Of a stretch of 7,363 nucleotides of DNA, positions 6,709 through 7,363 are shown one piece after another; positions within the stretch are counted from its first letter, which is position 1; the number at the start of each line of letters is the position of its first letter. The notes beneath the pieces were generated by a model. That model was not told the origin of the DNA. It saw nothing but the letters and a program-made list of their open reading frames with translations, and did not search any database. The stretch lies in contig URJF01000069.1 in NCBI GenBank assembly GCA_900548085.1, forward strand, positions 1 to 7,363. The letters are read 5' to 3'. This stretch comes from an uncultured Oscillospiraceae bacterium (GTDB lineage: Bacteria > Bacillota > Clostridia > Oscillospirales > Acutalibacteraceae). The translations under genes were made by a program, and so were the position numbers.

Positions 6709-7338
6709 TTATTTCTGTATTTTTCCGTCGCAAATATCAATAAATTCATCACACAAAGCGTCCAAATCCTCTTTGTTATGACTTGCAATTATGATAAGCG
6801 TGCCTTTTTCTTTCATTTCTACCAGAATACTTCTCACCTTCTCGACAGTCTGAACATCCATAGCATTTGTGGGTTCGTCAAGTAATAAAAGCTCCGGTTT
6901 TTCCATAATGGCTTGGGCAAAATTCAGCTTTTGTTTCATTCCGAGAGAATATTCTTTTACTTTTCTTTTATCATCCGGATCAAGTCCTACCGAGATCAGT
7001 GTATCTCTAATCTCGCTGTCACCGATTTTTTTCTTAATTCCTGCCAAAAGCTGAAGATTTTTAAAACCGGTATATTCCGGTATCAATGACATATTTTCTA
7101 TTATAACACCGACGCTGTCCGGAAACTCTATATCCTTGCCTACTGTTTTGCCATCTACCGTAACCGAGCCGGATGTAGGCAAAATCAAGCCGCATATAGC
7201 TCTGAGCAACATTGTTTTGCCGGAACCGTTATGCCCGTGCAGTCCATAGATTTTACCGCTCTCAAAAGTTAAATTTATATCGGTAAGAATTTCTTTTTTC
7301 TTTATCAATTTGTTATAGTTTTTGAATACAACTTTCAT
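6709..7338 (-). CDS. ABC transporter ATP-binding protein, BcrA/lantibiotic-immunity type
   Basis: This is a stand-alone cytoplasmic ATPase subunit of 209 residues that would couple ATP hydrolysis to a separate membrane permease. Motifs in order are Walker A G35-HNGSGKT42, a Q-loop position occupied by Glu81 (VGVIIENMSLIPEYTG), a degenerate signature S131-LGMKQ in place of LSGGQ, Walker B LLLLD154-EP, D-loop NAMD, and H-loop ASH187. The IIEN and SLGMKQ variants are typical of the BcrA/NatA-like ATPases of bacitracin, lantibiotic and related exporters, so the protein is probably catalytically intact. AAAGGAG (7345-7351) lies 6 nt upstream of the ATG. No permease gene lies downstream, where a terminator and the convergent GH30 gene follow. 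The partner is presumably upstream, beyond the right edge. The transported substrate cannot be inferred. Confidence 0.9.
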   Translation of the reverse strand: MKVVFKNYNKLIKKKEILTDINLTFESGKIYGLHGHNGSGKTMLLRAICGLILPTSGSVTVDGKTVGKDIEFPDSVGVIIENMSLIPEYTGFKNLQLLAGIKKKIGDSEIRDTLISVGLDPDDKRKVKEYSLGMKQKLNFAQAIMEKPELLLLDEPTNAMDVQTVEKVRSILVEMKEKGTLIIIASHNKEDLDALCDEFIDICDGKIQK

Positions 7339-7344
7339 ATTTTA

Positions 7345-7351
7345 CTCCTTT
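7345..7351 (-). promoter_or_regulatory. Ribosome binding site of the ABC ATPase gene
   Basis: The minus strand reads AAAGGAG, then TAAAAT, then ATG at 7338. The strong match at 6-nt spacing supports this start. No promoter is visible in the 25 bp left in the window, so the gene may be an internal member of an operon that begins further right. Confidence 0.75.
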
Positions 7352-7363
7352 ATATCGTATTTT

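Noticed and set aside
1..7363. CRISPR arrays, insertion sequences, tRNA/rRNA genes, retrons, phage genes or toxin-antitoxin pairs
   Set aside because: No spaced direct repeats, terminal inverted repeats flanking a transposase, cloverleaf-like sequence or relevant protein motifs were seen on either strand.

Overview
The window looks like ordinary chromosomal DNA from a low-to-moderate GC Gram-positive anaerobe, most likely a member of the Clostridia (Oscillospirales/Ruminococcus-like gut bacteria). The reasons are the uvrB-uvrA gene order, strong AGGAG-type ribosome binding sites, TTGACA/TATAAT-type sigma-A promoters, the clostridial flavour of the UvrA and UvrB sequences, and a membrane-anchored family 30 glycoside hydrolase. 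The taxonomic placement is an inference from protein style, not a database result.

Layout from left to right. Positions 1-23 hold only the first codons of a minus-strand gene that runs off the left edge. It has its own ribosome binding site and a well-formed promoter (59-87). A rho-independent terminator (about 105-146) closes the uvrBA unit. uvrA (154-2976, minus) and uvrB (2969-4924, minus) form an overlapping two-gene operon for nucleotide excision repair, transcribed uvrB first. A 118-bp divergent intergenic region (4925-5042) carries two back-to-back promoters whose -35 boxes are only 4 bp apart. The right-hand one drives a single gene (5043-6656, plus) for a membrane-anchored GH30 glycoside hydrolase. 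That gene meets a convergent ABC-transporter ATPase gene (6709-7338, minus) at a shared bidirectional terminator (6659-6702). Its permease partner is not in the window.

How the genes relate. UvrA and UvrB act together: UvrA (with two zinc modules and two ATPase sites) finds damage and loads UvrB, which verifies the lesion and hands it to UvrC; uvrC is not in this window. The GH30 enzyme is functionally unrelated. It sits as a self-contained unit with its own promoter and terminator, and probably cleaves a plant or host polysaccharide at the cell surface. The ABC ATPase belongs to the BcrA/lantibiotic-immunity type and probably powers an exporter encoded outside the window.

I found no CRISPR array, insertion sequence, tRNA, rRNA, riboswitch, phage gene or defence system, and no stretch over 300 bp without a gene. 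I do not see an undescribed system. The points most worth checking are the tightly packed divergent promoter region with no recognisable LexA box, the cysteine-rich anchored GH30 enzyme of uncertain substrate, and the small dyad upstream of the partial gene at the left edge.
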